Below, piece after piece: positions 28,156-37,708 of a stretch of DNA of 64,000 bases (its first letter is position 1; each line of letters starts with the position of its first letter). The translations under genes and the position numbers were made by a program. The stretch covers positions 34,067 to 98,066 of the forward strand of contig CANQCS010000005.1 of the NCBI GenBank assembly GCA_947589745.1. The letters are read 5' to 3'. This DNA is from an uncultured Oscillospiraceae bacterium. Its GTDB lineage: Bacteria; Bacillota; Clostridia; Oscillospirales; Oscillospiraceae. Below the pieces are notes generated by a model, which was not told where the DNA came from, made no database searches, and was given only the letters and a program-made list of their open reading frames with translations.

Positions 28156-30435
28156 TTACCACAGGCCGAGGCACTTGGTCATGTAGGACTCGGGCTGGAG
28201 CGTATCCAGGAAGGTCTGGGCGTCGCCGTAGTCGGGGCCCCAGCCGGAGTTGAGGGCGATGTCGTAGTTGGCCTGGTCGCCGGTGCTCATGTAGTAGGTG
28301 GCATAGTTGTAGCCGTTGATGTCGCCGGCGTCGGTCAGCATGACCTGCACCAGACCATCCAGGTTGGTCTCGATGGACTGCTTATACACGTTGGCCAGGT
28401 TCACCGTGACCTCGCTGTCGGAGCGGTAAGGATACTCCACAACGATGGGATTCTCGGCGGAGATGTCCACGCCGATCTGGGCCAACTCCTCAATGGCAAT
28501 CTCCATCTCGGCCTTGGCGGCGTCCACATTGAACCAGCCGTCGAAGCCGTCGCTGGAGCCCGCGCCGTCGTTACCGGCGGGATCGAAGCACTGGATGGGG
28601 CTGCCGTCGGCCTCCAGCTGGGCCTGGGTGATGGCGCCGAAAGCGGTACCGGCGGGGAAGGTGGTGGGAGTGCCGTTCATGTCCACGGTCACATCGGTAT
28701 CCAGGTACTGGAAGTCGCCGGGCACGTAGGAGTTACGCACGCTGACGTACTTCAGGTCCTCGCCCACGCTGGGCACGCGGTAAGCGGCGCGGTCCAGGGC
28801 GAAGTTGACGGCGTTGCGGAAGTGGACGTTGTTGATGGCCTTGCGGTAGCGGTCGATCTGCTCATCGGTCTTGCCGGAGACGGCCTTGGTCTCATCGTTG
28901 AAGTTGGCGAACGCGGAGCGGTTCAGGTTCCACCAGCCGCTGTAGCTGTACACGCCGGCGATGGAGACGTAGCTGTAGGCGTCGAAGTAGGTCTTGCCGG
29001 TGACGGGGTCGATGTCCTGCTGGGACTGGACCAGGGCGTTGGCGTTGAAGCCGCAGCCGGTGATGGTGCCGGCCTTCGCCTCGTTATAGGCGCGCAGGGT
29101 ATCGGTGCCGTCGTTCCAGGTCACGTTGATATTGTTGACGCTGACGGCGTCCTTGTTCCAGTAAGTGGGGTTGACGGCATACTTGATCTGGGCCTTCGCG
29201 GTGAAGTCGGTGATCAGATAGGGGCCGCAGTAAGCGATGTTGGCGGGCGTCTTGCCGTAGGTGTAGTCAGCGGCGGCGGCGTCGAACTCAGCGCCGAACT
29301 TACCGCCCTGGGACTCGTAGAAGCTGCGGCACAGAGGCGCGAAGCAACCGTAGCACATCATGGTGAGGAACGGGGTGAAGGGCTGCTCCAGGGTGTACTC
29401 CAGGGTGTACTGGTCAACGGCCTTCACGCCGACCTCGGCGAAGTCGGTGATCTCGCCGGCCAGATAGGCGTCAAAGTTCTTGATGCCGCAGCCGTCGCCG
29501 CTCTGGAGCAGGTAGCCCAGGGCGTCGGGGTTATCGGCCAGGTGCTGCGCGCCGGCAACCCAGTCGTCGGCCTGGACGTCAGCGATCTCACGGCCCTGCT
29601 GGTCCACCCACTTCACACCCTGGCGGATGTGGAAGGTGTAGGTCAGGCCGTCGTCGGAGACCTCATAGCTCTCGGCCAGAGCGGGCTGCAGCACGTTCTT
29701 GGCGTCGTAGGCCAGCAGGCCGTCGGTGGTCAGGCAGATGTAGTCGGTATCCGTGGCGCTGGAGGTGACAAAGATGTCCCAGGTCTGGATATCCTCAGAG
29801 AAAGAGAAGTTGTACGTATCGGTGAGGGTGTAGCCGTGCTCATCCAGGAACGCCCGGGCGGCGGTGAAGTAATCCTCCGCGGTGGCAGCCTGGTTCCAGA
29901 GCTCCACCAGGGCGGTACGGTCCTCAGCCTTGATGAGCTCATTGGCGATCAGGTACGTGTGGAAACGGCCGTCATCCAGGCCCCACTTGACCTGAGTGAT
30001 GGTACGGGGCACGATGCGGCTCATGGCGTAGTTGCCGCCGTTGGTGCTGTAGGGCAGGAACGTGCCGCTCTCCAGCAGCTTGGCCTGGGCGATAGCCATG
30101 AGGGCCTTGCGCATCTCCAGGTCCTCGGTCTCGTCCTTGGCGGTCATGTAGTAGTCGTAGAACTCGCCCAGGGCCGCGTCATAGACGGCCTGAGAGGCGT
30201 CGTCCCAGTCCATGGCGTCGATGGCTTCCCAATCGAGGCCGGTGTAGCCGCCCTCGTCGGAGCCGGAGTCATCGGGGGTGTCGGTATCATCGGGGGTGTT
30301 GTCAGTGTTGCCGGTGCCAGAGTTGTTGGTCTGGTTGCCGCTCTGGCCGCCCTGGTTGCTCTGACCGCCGCCGCCGCAGGCGACGAGGCTGAGGGTCATG
30401 GCGAGGACAAGCAGCAAGCTCAAGATCTTCTTCAT
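28156..30435 (-). CDS. oppA: Oligopeptide ABC transporter substrate-binding lipoprotein (OppA-like)
   Basis: MKKILSLLLVLAMTLSLVACGGGG; QPALAESYEVSDDGLTYTFHIRQGVKWVD. Confidence 0.92.
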   Translation of the reverse strand: MKKILSLLLVLAMTLSLVACGGGGQSNQGGQSGNQTNNSGTGNTDNTPDDTDTPDDSGSDEGGYTGLDWEAIDAMDWDDASQAVYDAALGEFYDYYMTAKDETEDLEMRKALMAIAQAKLLESGTFLPYSTNGGNYAMSRIVPRTITQVKWGLDDGRFHTYLIANELIKAEDRTALVELWNQAATAEDYFTAARAFLDEHGYTLTDTYNFSFSEDIQTWDIFVTSSATDTDYICLTTDGLLAYDAKNVLQPALAESYEVSDDGLTYTFHIRQGVKWVDQQGREIADVQADDWVAGAQHLADNPDALGYLLQSGDGCGIKNFDAYLAGEITDFAEVGVKAVDQYTLEYTLEQPFTPFLTMMCYGCFAPLCRSFYESQGGKFGAEFDAAAADYTYGKTPANIAYCGPYLITDFTAKAQIKYAVNPTYWNKDAVSVNNINVTWNDGTDTLRAYNEAKAGTITGCGFNANALVQSQQDIDPVTGKTYFDAYSYVSIAGVYSYSGWWNLNRSAFANFNDETKAVSGKTDEQIDRYRKAINNVHFRNAVNFALDRAAYRVPSVGEDLKYVSVRNSYVPGDFQYLDTDVTVDMNGTPTTFPAGTAFGAITQAQLEADGSPIQCFDPAGNDGAGSSDGFDGWFNVDAAKAEMEIAIEELAQIGVDISAENPIVVEYPYRSDSEVTVNLANVYKQSIETNLDGLVQVMLTDAGDINGYNYATYYMSTGDQANYDIALNSGWGPDYGDAQTFLDTLQPESYMTKCLGLW

Positions 30436-30583
30436 GTGTGTTGTTTTCCTCCTTGTATAATTTTTTGTTGGTTGGTACGCCTGGATATCTTTAGACCTCT
30501 CTGCCGCTCCGCCCTCCGCCCCGAATACGGCCGGCGGAACAGCCGGGAGAACTAAATTCACACAAACACGCCGCGAAAACGCA

Positions 30584-30626
30584 TTGCAAGCCGTTCCGGC
30601 TTGCAAAAAGAGGCCTAGGCCTCTTT
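30584..30626 (-). promoter_or_regulatory. Two consecutive hairpins in oppA upstream region
   Basis: TTGCAAGCCG-TTC-CGGCTTGCAA and palindrome AAAGAGGCCTAGGCCTCTTT. Confidence 0.5.
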
Positions 30627-30785
30627 CAAGTCTTTCTCGCAGTAAACAGAAAAAAGCTGGCAATTCCCTCTATGCCGCTGTTGTTATTTTAGCACATTCT
30701 CCGCCGGAACACAAGTGTTAGTTTAAGCGGGACGACATATTTTTACAGCGCCCCTCCGGCGGGGCGGCGGGTATACCGGTTCCCG

Positions 30786-30890
30786 ATGCTTTTTTCTGAA
30801 AGAAAAAGGATGGGAAAAACCTTTCATCCCGCCGCCAAGGCGTTGCAATTTCTACATTTTCAGCAAGGCAATGATGCGGTTTTGTCATGG
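30786..30890 (+). repeat. Interspersed terminator-like repeat, copy D (diverged)
   Basis: GCTTTTTTCTGAAAGAAAAAGGATGGGAAAAACCTTTC…AAGGCGTTGCAATTTCTACATTTTC. Confidence 0.65.
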
Positions 30891-30944
30891 AAGGCGGGTA
30901 TGAAAAAAGCGCCGCCGGATGGCAGCGCTTTTCGCAAAAATATA

Positions 30945-31709
30945 TCAGGGGATCTGGAAAAACCGCTTTCCGTTCTCCCAGGTCGTTCTCTCGCACGCCT
31001 CACAGGAGATGCCCTTGATCTCCGCCAGCCGCCGGCAGATCAGGGACACGTTCCCGGAGTCGTTCCGGGTCCCCCGGCGGGGGACCGGCGCCATGTAGGG
31101 GCTGTCCGTCTCGATCATCAGCCGCTCCAGGGGCACGGCCTGGGCGGCCTCCACCGCCCGCCGGGCGTTCTTGTAGGTGATCACCCCGGTGAAGGAGATC
31201 ATCCACCCCAGCTTCACCAGCTCCCGGGCCATCTCGGCGCTGCCGGAGAAGCAGTGGAACACCCCCCGGACCCGGGGGAACTCCCTCACGATGGCCAGGC
31301 TGTCGGCGTGGGCCTCCCGGTCGTGGACGATCACCGGCAGGTCCAGCTCCTCCGCCAGGGCCATCTGGGCCCGGAAGACCTGCCGCTGGAGCTCCCTGGG
31401 CGGATTCTCCTCCCAGTAGTAGTCCAGGCCGATCTCCCCGACGGCCACCGCCTTGGGGTGGGATGCCAGCTCCCGGAGGACGTCCAGGTCCGCCGGGACA
31501 TAGGGGGCGCAGTTCTCCGGGTGGTAGCCAACGGCGGCGTAGACAAAGGGGTACCTCTCCGCCAGGGCCAGCGCCGCCCGGGAGCTGGGGAGGTCGCAGC
31601 CGGGGTCCACCACCAGGCCGACGCCCCGCTCCGGCAGGGCGGAGAGGACCTGGTCCCGGTCCGCCTCGAACTGCTCGGCGTCGTAGTGGGCATGGGTATC
31701 AAACAGCAT
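30945..31709 (-). CDS. tatD: TatD family hydrolase
   Basis: MLFDTHAHYDAEQF, GEIGLDYYW, VIVHDREAH, ETDSPYMAP. Confidence 0.95.
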   Translation of the reverse strand: MLFDTHAHYDAEQFEADRDQVLSALPERGVGLVVDPGCDLPSSRAALALAERYPFVYAAVGYHPENCAPYVPADLDVLRELASHPKAVAVGEIGLDYYWEENPPRELQRQVFRAQMALAEELDLPVIVHDREAHADSLAIVREFPRVRGVFHCFSGSAEMARELVKLGWMISFTGVITYKNARRAVEAAQAVPLERLMIETDSPYMAPVPRRGTRNDSGNVSLICRRLAEIKGISCEACERTTWENGKRFFQIP

Positions 31710-31723
31710 GGCCGGTCCTCCCG

Positions 31724-32353
31724 TTACGCCGCCGGGCTCTGCTTGGCGGCCATGAAGGGGACCACGAAGGTGTCCCCTTCCCTGCTGCCGGACTCACCGG
31801 CGAACACCTCCACGAAGGTGAGGTAGTAGTCCAGGGACTCGGCGCTGGGGACCTCGTAGACCAGGACCCCTTCCTTGGTCTTCCCCGCGCCCAGGGCGTA
31901 CAGGTCGGAGAACACTGTCTTGTCCTTGAAGGAGGAGGCGGAGACGGCGGTGGTGTACTTGGCCCCGTCCTCGCTGTCCCACTCCAGCCGGAAGTCGGAC
32001 TGGTACATATCCACGGGGAAGTCGCAGGTGCTCGTCACCGTCAGCCCGGCCACCAGCAGCCGCTTGCCCTCCCCGGCGGTGTAGCCGCTGAACTCCTGGC
32101 AGACATAGGCGCTGGTGAGGGTGAAGTCAAACCAGTAGGTGTGCATGGCCTGCCCGATGGCGCCCTCGCTGTAGCCGTCCCCGGAGGGGCTGTCCTCCGT
32201 GCTGCCGGAGGCGCCGGTATCCTCTGTTCCGCCGGAGGCGCTGGTGTCCTCGCCGCCGGCGGAGGAGCCGTCGTCCTTGTCCTTCTTGCCGCAGGCGGCC
32301 AGGGAGAGGACCAGGGCAAGGGCCAGAAGCAGGGCAAAAATTCTCTTCTTCAT
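31724..32353 (-). CDS. Lipoprotein of unknown function
   Basis: MKKRIFALLLALALVLSLAACGKKDK. Confidence 0.8.
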   Translation of the reverse strand: MKKRIFALLLALALVLSLAACGKKDKDDGSSAGGEDTSASGGTEDTGASGSTEDSPSGDGYSEGAIGQAMHTYWFDFTLTSAYVCQEFSGYTAGEGKRLLVAGLTVTSTCDFPVDMYQSDFRLEWDSEDGAKYTTAVSASSFKDKTVFSDLYALGAGKTKEGVLVYEVPSAESLDYYLTFVEVFAGESGSREGDTFVVPFMAAKQSPAA

Positions 32354-32354
32354 A

Positions 32355-34313
32355 TCAGCACAGCTTGGCCCCCGCAGGGATGGCATCGTCCACCATGATG
32401 AGGTGCAGCTTCTCCTCGCCGCGCTCGGTGTGGACGGCAGAGATCAGCATGCCGTTGGACTCCAGGCCCATCATCTTCCGGGGCGGCAGGTTCACGATGG
32501 CGACGAGGGTCTTGCCCACCAGCTCCTCCGGCTTGTAATATTTGGCGATGCCGGAGAGGATCTGGCGGTCCGTGCCGCTGCCGTCGTCCAGGGTGAAGCG
32601 CAGCAGCTTCTCGGACTTCTTCACGTTGGTGCAGGCCTTCACCTTCACCGCCCGGAAGTCGGACTTGCAGAAGGTGTCGAAGTCCACCTTGTCCTCCACG
32701 AAGGGCTCGATCTCCAGGGGGGGCAGGGCCGCCTTGGCCTTGGCGGCGTAGAAGGCGTCGATCTCCTCCGCCTTCTTGGCGGCGTCGATGCGGGCAAACA
32801 GGATCTCCGGCTGGCCCAGCACGTGGCCCTCCGGGATGGCGCCGAAGGTGGACAGGCTGTCCCACCCGGCGTTCTCCAGGTCCAGCTGCTGGAAGATCCG
32901 CTCGCCGGTCTCCGGCAGGAAGGGGGCCAGCATCACGGCGGCGAAGCGGATGGCCTCCAGCAGGTTATAGAGCACCGCCGCCAGCCGGGGCGCCTTGGCC
33001 GGGTCCTTGCCCAGGATCCAGGGCTGGGTCTCGTCCACGTACTTGTTGGCCCGGCGCAGGAGGGTGAAGATCTCGTCGATGGCGTCGGCCACGTGGAGGG
33101 TGTCCATCTTGGCCGCCACCTTGCCGGGGGTGGCAAGGGCCAGGTCGATGAGCTCCTGATCGACAGGCTCGGAGACGGCGTTGTTCCCCACCACGCCGCC
33201 GCAGTACTTCCGGCTCATGGACACGGTGCGGTTCACCAGATTGCCCAGGATGTTGGCCAGGTCGGAGTTGATGCGCTCGATGATGAGGTCGTGGGTCATG
33301 GTGCCGTCGGAGGCGAAGGGCATCTCGTGGAGGACGTAGTAGCGCACCGCGTCCACCCCGTAGAGGTCCACCAGGTCGTCGGCGTAGAGGACGTTGCCCT
33401 TGCTCTTGGACATCTTGCCGTCGCTCATGAGCAGCCAGGGGTGGCCGAAGACCTGTTTGGGCAGGGGCTCGCCCAGGGCCATGAGGAAGGCAGGCCAGTA
33501 GATGGTGTGGAAGCGGATGATGTCCTTGCCGATGAGGTGGACGTCGGCGGGCCAGTACTTCTTGTAGCCCTCGCCGCTCTCGCCCAGGGGCTCATAGCCC
33601 AGGAAGGTGGCGTAGTTGGTCAGGGCGTCCATCCACACGTAGATCACGTGCTTGGGGTCGGTGCGGACGGGGATGCCCCAGGTGAAGGAGGTGCGGGAGA
33701 CGCACAGGTCCTGGAGGCCGGGCTTCAGGAAGTTGTTGATCATCTCGTTCTTCCGGGCCTCGGGCTGGATGAACTCCGGGTGGGCCTCGATGTGCTTCAT
33801 GATGGCGTCGCCGTACTTGGACAGCCGGAAGAAGTATGCCTCCTCCTCCGCCCACTTGACCTCGCGGCCGCAGTCGGGGCACTTGCCGTCCACCAGCTGG
33901 CTCTCGGTCCAGAAGGACTCGCAGGGGGTGCAGTACCAGCCCTCGTACTTGCTCTTGTAGATGTCGCCCTGGTCGTAGAGCCGCTGGAACATGTCCTGGA
34001 TCTTCCGCTCGTGGTCCGGGTCGGTGGTGCGGACGAAGCGGTCGTAGCTGGTGTTCATGATGTCCCAGATGCGCTTGATCTCCCCGGACGTGCTGTCCAC
34101 GAACTGCTGGGGGGTGACGCCGGCGGCCTCGGCCTTCTCCTGGATCTTCTGGCCGTGCTCGTCGGTGCCGGTCTGGAAGTACACGTCGTAGCCCAGGGCC
34201 CGCTTGAACCGGCAGATGGCGTCGGCCAGCACGATCTCGTAGGTGTTGCCGATGTGTGGCTTGCCGGAGGCGTAGGCGATGGCGGTGGAGAGATAGAACT
34301 TTTTCTTTTCCAT
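32355..34313 (-). CDS. metG: Methionyl-tRNA synthetase
   Basis: AYASGKPHIGNTYEIVLAD; KMSKSKGN; C-terminal tRNA-binding domain. Confidence 0.97.
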   Translation of the reverse strand: MEKKKFYLSTAIAYASGKPHIGNTYEIVLADAICRFKRALGYDVYFQTGTDEHGQKIQEKAEAAGVTPQQFVDSTSGEIKRIWDIMNTSYDRFVRTTDPDHERKIQDMFQRLYDQGDIYKSKYEGWYCTPCESFWTESQLVDGKCPDCGREVKWAEEEAYFFRLSKYGDAIMKHIEAHPEFIQPEARKNEMINNFLKPGLQDLCVSRTSFTWGIPVRTDPKHVIYVWMDALTNYATFLGYEPLGESGEGYKKYWPADVHLIGKDIIRFHTIYWPAFLMALGEPLPKQVFGHPWLLMSDGKMSKSKGNVLYADDLVDLYGVDAVRYYVLHEMPFASDGTMTHDLIIERINSDLANILGNLVNRTVSMSRKYCGGVVGNNAVSEPVDQELIDLALATPGKVAAKMDTLHVADAIDEIFTLLRRANKYVDETQPWILGKDPAKAPRLAAVLYNLLEAIRFAAVMLAPFLPETGERIFQQLDLENAGWDSLSTFGAIPEGHVLGQPEILFARIDAAKKAEEIDAFYAAKAKAALPPLEIEPFVEDKVDFDTFCKSDFRAVKVKACTNVKKSEKLLRFTLDDGSGTDRQILSGIAKYYKPEELVGKTLVAIVNLPPRKMMGLESNGMLISAVHTERGEEKLHLIMVDDAIPAGAKLC

Positions 34314-34422
34314 GGAAAACCTCCTGTATCTGTGGCGGCGGCAGGGCCGCCGCATAACATATCATTTTACAGTTTACCATATTTTCCGGAAAAATCAACT
34401 GTGATTTCCGGCTTTGAAGACA

Positions 34423-34466
34423 AAAGGACACAGCCGCCTTGCTATTGAGGCAGCTGTGTCCGAAAG
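34423..34466 (-). terminator. Hairpin between metG and MATE gene
   Basis: GGACACAGC…GCTGTGTCC with A-run on the left (U-run on minus). Confidence 0.65.
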
Positions 34467-34489
34467 ATGGCTTTGGGGGGCGGGAGCCG

Positions 34490-35881
34490 TCAATGTTCGC
34501 TCTCCATCTTCGCCATCTCGGCGCGGAAGACGAAGAAGAACACGATGGCGGAGACGGTGACGGAGATCAGGTCGCTGACCGGCTCGGCCAGGAACACCGC
34601 GAACACCTTGTTCTCAAAGAAGTTGGGCAGGACGAAGATCAGTGGGATCAGCAGGATGACCTTCCGCAGGCAGGCGATGAAGAGGGACGCCTTGGCCTTG
34701 CCGATGGCCATGAAGGTCTGCTGGACGGCCATCTGGATGCCGAACACGCCCATGCCCGCCGTATAGAGCCGCAGCGTCCACACGGCGGTGTCCAGCAGCT
34801 CCGGGTCGCTGTTGAAGATGCGGATAAAGAAAGCCGGGAAGAGCTGCACCAGCAGGCAGAACACCATCGTCACCGCCAGGCTCACCCGCAGCAGGCACCA
34901 GAACGCCTGCCGCACCCGCTGGGGATTTTTCGCGCCGTAGTTGTAGCTGATGATGGGCTGGGAGCCCTGGCCGATGCCCTGGGTGGGGATCCAGACGATC
35001 TGCATGATGGTGCTGGCTACGGTCATGGCCCCCACGGCGGGGTCACCGCCGTAGCGCTGGAGGGAGCTGTTGAAGGAGATGTTCAGCAGCGCCTCGGTGG
35101 ACTGCATGATGAAGGGCGAGATGCCCAGGGCCAGCACCGGCAGCATCACCTTCCGCTCCGGCTTCATCCACCGGCGGCTCAGCCGCAGCCGCGTCTGCGT
35201 GCCGGTGAGGAAGTGCAGGACCCAGACGCCGGAGACGGCCTGGGAAATGACGGTGGCCAGGGCCGCGCCCCGGACGCCCATGCCCAGGGCGTAGATGAAG
35301 ATGGGGTCCAGGATGATGTTGCAGATTGCGCCGATCAGCACGGAGCGCATACTGAACTGGGTGAAGCCCTGGGTGCTGATGAAGAGGTTCAGGCCCAGGG
35401 CGATCATCACGAAGATGGACCCGCTGACGTAGATGCGCAGATAGGGCAGGGCGTACTGGATGGTGTCCTCGCTGCACCCGAAGGCCCACAGCAGCGGCTC
35501 TCCCCAGATCCAGAAGGCCGCCGTCAGCACCACCGCCGCGGCCAGGAGGCAGGTAAAGCAGTTGCCCAGCAGCTGCTCCGCCCGGTCGAAATTGCCCTCG
35601 CCCATGGCGATGGCGGCCTTGGGCGCGCCGCCCTGGGCGATGAGCATGGTGAAAGCGGTGATCAGCGTGATCACCGGCAGGCAGACGCCCACGCCGGTGA
35701 GGGCGATACGGCCCACGCCGGGCATCCGTCCGATATAGATCCGGTCCACCAGGTTGTAGAGCAGATTGACCATCTGCGCCACCACCGTGGGGACGGCCAG
35801 CTTCAACAGCAGACGGCCTACCGGCGCCGTGCCCAGCTGGCTGACGGTATCCTGCTGGCTGCTTTCATGATGGGATCGCAT
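34490..35881 (-). CDS. MATE family efflux transporter
   Basis: LAVPTVVAQMVNLLYNLVDRIYIGRMPG. Confidence 0.94.
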   Translation of the reverse strand: MRSHHESSQQDTVSQLGTAPVGRLLLKLAVPTVVAQMVNLLYNLVDRIYIGRMPGVGRIALTGVGVCLPVITLITAFTMLIAQGGAPKAAIAMGEGNFDRAEQLLGNCFTCLLAAAVVLTAAFWIWGEPLLWAFGCSEDTIQYALPYLRIYVSGSIFVMIALGLNLFISTQGFTQFSMRSVLIGAICNIILDPIFIYALGMGVRGAALATVISQAVSGVWVLHFLTGTQTRLRLSRRWMKPERKVMLPVLALGISPFIMQSTEALLNISFNSSLQRYGGDPAVGAMTVASTIMQIVWIPTQGIGQGSQPIISYNYGAKNPQRVRQAFWCLLRVSLAVTMVFCLLVQLFPAFFIRIFNSDPELLDTAVWTLRLYTAGMGVFGIQMAVQQTFMAIGKAKASLFIACLRKVILLIPLIFVLPNFFENKVFAVFLAEPVSDLISVTVSAIVFFFVFRAEMAKMESEH

Positions 35882-36096
35882 GGGGAAACGCCTCCTGATC
35901 GTGTGGTCTGCGGCGGTCTGCCGCCGAAAGGATCCCGCCCTCCCAGAGGGAAAGGGATATCCGAACAGACGGAATTATATAGGAAAAGCGGCTGGCCGTC
36001 AAGTTCTCCCGCGGCCTTTCAAAGTTGAAACAGGCGGGGTGATATGGTATAGTGGTATTACCTGTCCGAAACTGAAAAGATATCCAAGGAGGGCAC

Positions 36097-36567
36097 ATGA
36101 TGAAACGAGTGGAAATGGCCGTGAAACATCTGCGCCATGCGCTGGAGTCCAAGGACATATTGGAGGTGGCCTGCGGGTACGCAGAATTTTCCATCTGCGC
36201 CAGCAAGATAGCGGCGGCGGTACACTGCATCGATATTGATGAGAAGCGTTTGCTCCCGGAGGCGCGGGATTGCAGCAACCTCGTCTTTTCCAAAATGGAT
36301 GCTACGGCAATGGCCTACGGGAACGAGTCTTTTGACACCGTCATCCTCTATAATGCCGTCGGTCATCTTGAGGCGGTGCTGAATGAGACGCTGGAGGAGT
36401 GCCTGCGTGTCTTGCGTTCAGGCGGAAGCATCTATGTGATCAGCTCCTTCAAGATGGACAAGCAGGTGATTTTCCAGCGGCTATTGCCGCTGCTGGAGCA
36501 TAAAAATATTCTATATACATCGACAGAGAATCAAATTTTTCTCTATCTGCAAATTGAGAAGAACTGA
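36097..36567 (+). CDS. SAM-dependent methyltransferase
   Basis: ILEVACGYAEFSICAS, MDATAMAYGNESFDTVILYN. Confidence 0.85.
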   Translation: MMKRVEMAVKHLRHALESKDILEVACGYAEFSICASKIAAAVHCIDIDEKRLLPEARDCSNLVFSKMDATAMAYGNESFDTVILYNAVGHLEAVLNETLEECLRVLRSGGSIYVISSFKMDKQVIFQRLLPLLEHKNILYTSTENQIFLYLQIEKN

Positions 36568-36598
36568 CCTATCAGAAATGTCCCCGCAGCAAGCAAGA

Positions 36599-36624
36599 GG
36601 ACCCACGGCCGTGGCCGTGGGTCC
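36599..36624. terminator. Hairpin between convergent genes
   Basis: GGACCCACGGCC…GGCCGTGGGTCC palindrome. Confidence 0.6.
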
Positions 36625-36642
36625 TTTGACGATGTACCTATT

Positions 36643-37092
36643 CTATATGATCGACAATATTTTATGGAACAGCGCCACGATCCCGGACAGACAGCCGGTC
36701 ATCAGCAGCACCGCGATCATATTGCCGATAAAGATGGACACGGCGGACTTGTGCTTATCCAGGTGCATCATCCTGGCCAGGATGGCCCCCAGCCAGCAGC
36801 CCAGTCCCGTGAAGGGCACCGCGATCATCACCAGCAGCGCCCAGCAGCCGTACCGCTCCACATACTTCTGGAACGTGGACGGCAGCTTTTTCTTCTTGGG
36901 GTCCCTCAGCCGCGCCCCCTGCTTGGTATACAGCAGGAACGGCACCGGCGTGTAGGACCCGGCGATGGAGAGCACGCTGGACAGCGGACGGGGCAGATGG
37001 AGCAGCTTTGCCAGCAGCACTGCCCCCTTGCCCTCCACGAAGGGCACGGCCGCAGTGAAATAGACCGCCACCGGACGCCATATATCCTTCAC
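36643..37092 (-). CDS. Small multidrug export-like membrane protein (GTG start likely)
   Basis: GCWALLVMIAVPFTGLGCWLGAILARMMHLDKHKSAVSIFIGNMIAVLLMTG. Confidence 0.8.
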   Translation of the reverse strand: MKDIWRPVAVYFTAAVPFVEGKGAVLLAKLLHLPRPLSSVLSIAGSYTPVPFLLYTKQGARLRDPKKKKLPSTFQKYVERYGCWALLVMIAVPFTGLGCWLGAILARMMHLDKHKSAVSIFIGNMIAVLLMTGCLSGIVALFHKILSII

Positions 37093-37213
37093 CGGACCTC
37101 CCCCCTTCCTGATCGTTGTACCGATATTATAGCTCACTGCGCCCCGTGATGCAAGATTTTTTTGTCGGTTCGACGCGGCGTCTTCGGAGCTAGGGGGATG
37201 CAGGCCGCCTGGA

Positions 37214-37250
37214 CAAAGGGCGCGGCGGGTGATACCCGCCGCGCCCTTTG
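37214..37250 (-). terminator. Terminator downstream of trxA
   Basis: CAAAGGGCGCGGCGGGT-GAT-ACCCGCCGCGCCCTTTG. Confidence 0.8.
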
Positions 37251-37264
37251 TTCAGTGTGTCTCG

Positions 37265-37594
37265 TTATGCCTGGGCCGTCTCGGTGGCGCCGGCCATCTC
37301 CAGGATCTCCTCCTTGGACTTGCCGCCCACCTCCCGGCGGACCAGCTCGCCGTTCTTGAAGACCATCAGCGTGGGGATGCTCATGACGCGGAACTGCCGC
37401 GCCAGCTCGCCCTCGTCGTCCACATTGACCTTGCCCACCTTGATCTCGCTCTGCTCCTGGGCGATCTCGTCGATGGTGGGGGCCAGCGCCATGCAGGGGC
37501 CGCACCAGGATGCCCAGAAGTCCACCAGCACCGGCTTATCGGCCTTCAGCACCTCCTGGTCAAAATTGTCCTTGGTCAGCGTTACATAACCCAT
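37265..37594 (-). CDS. trxA: Thioredoxin
   Basis: PVLVDFWASWCGPCMALAPTIDEIA. Confidence 0.97.
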   Translation of the reverse strand: MGYVTLTKDNFDQEVLKADKPVLVDFWASWCGPCMALAPTIDEIAQEQSEIKVGKVNVDDEGELARQFRVMSIPTLMVFKNGELVRREVGGKSKEEILEMAGATETAQA

Positions 37595-37708
37595 ATGTCT
37601 TCTCCCTTTCGTATCATTTATTGTTCCGCCCGGACGGGCAGCAGTCACACGATGGGTCTAGTATACCCCTTTTTTCGGAAAAGCTCAATACCTTCTTTTC
37701 ACGCGGCG

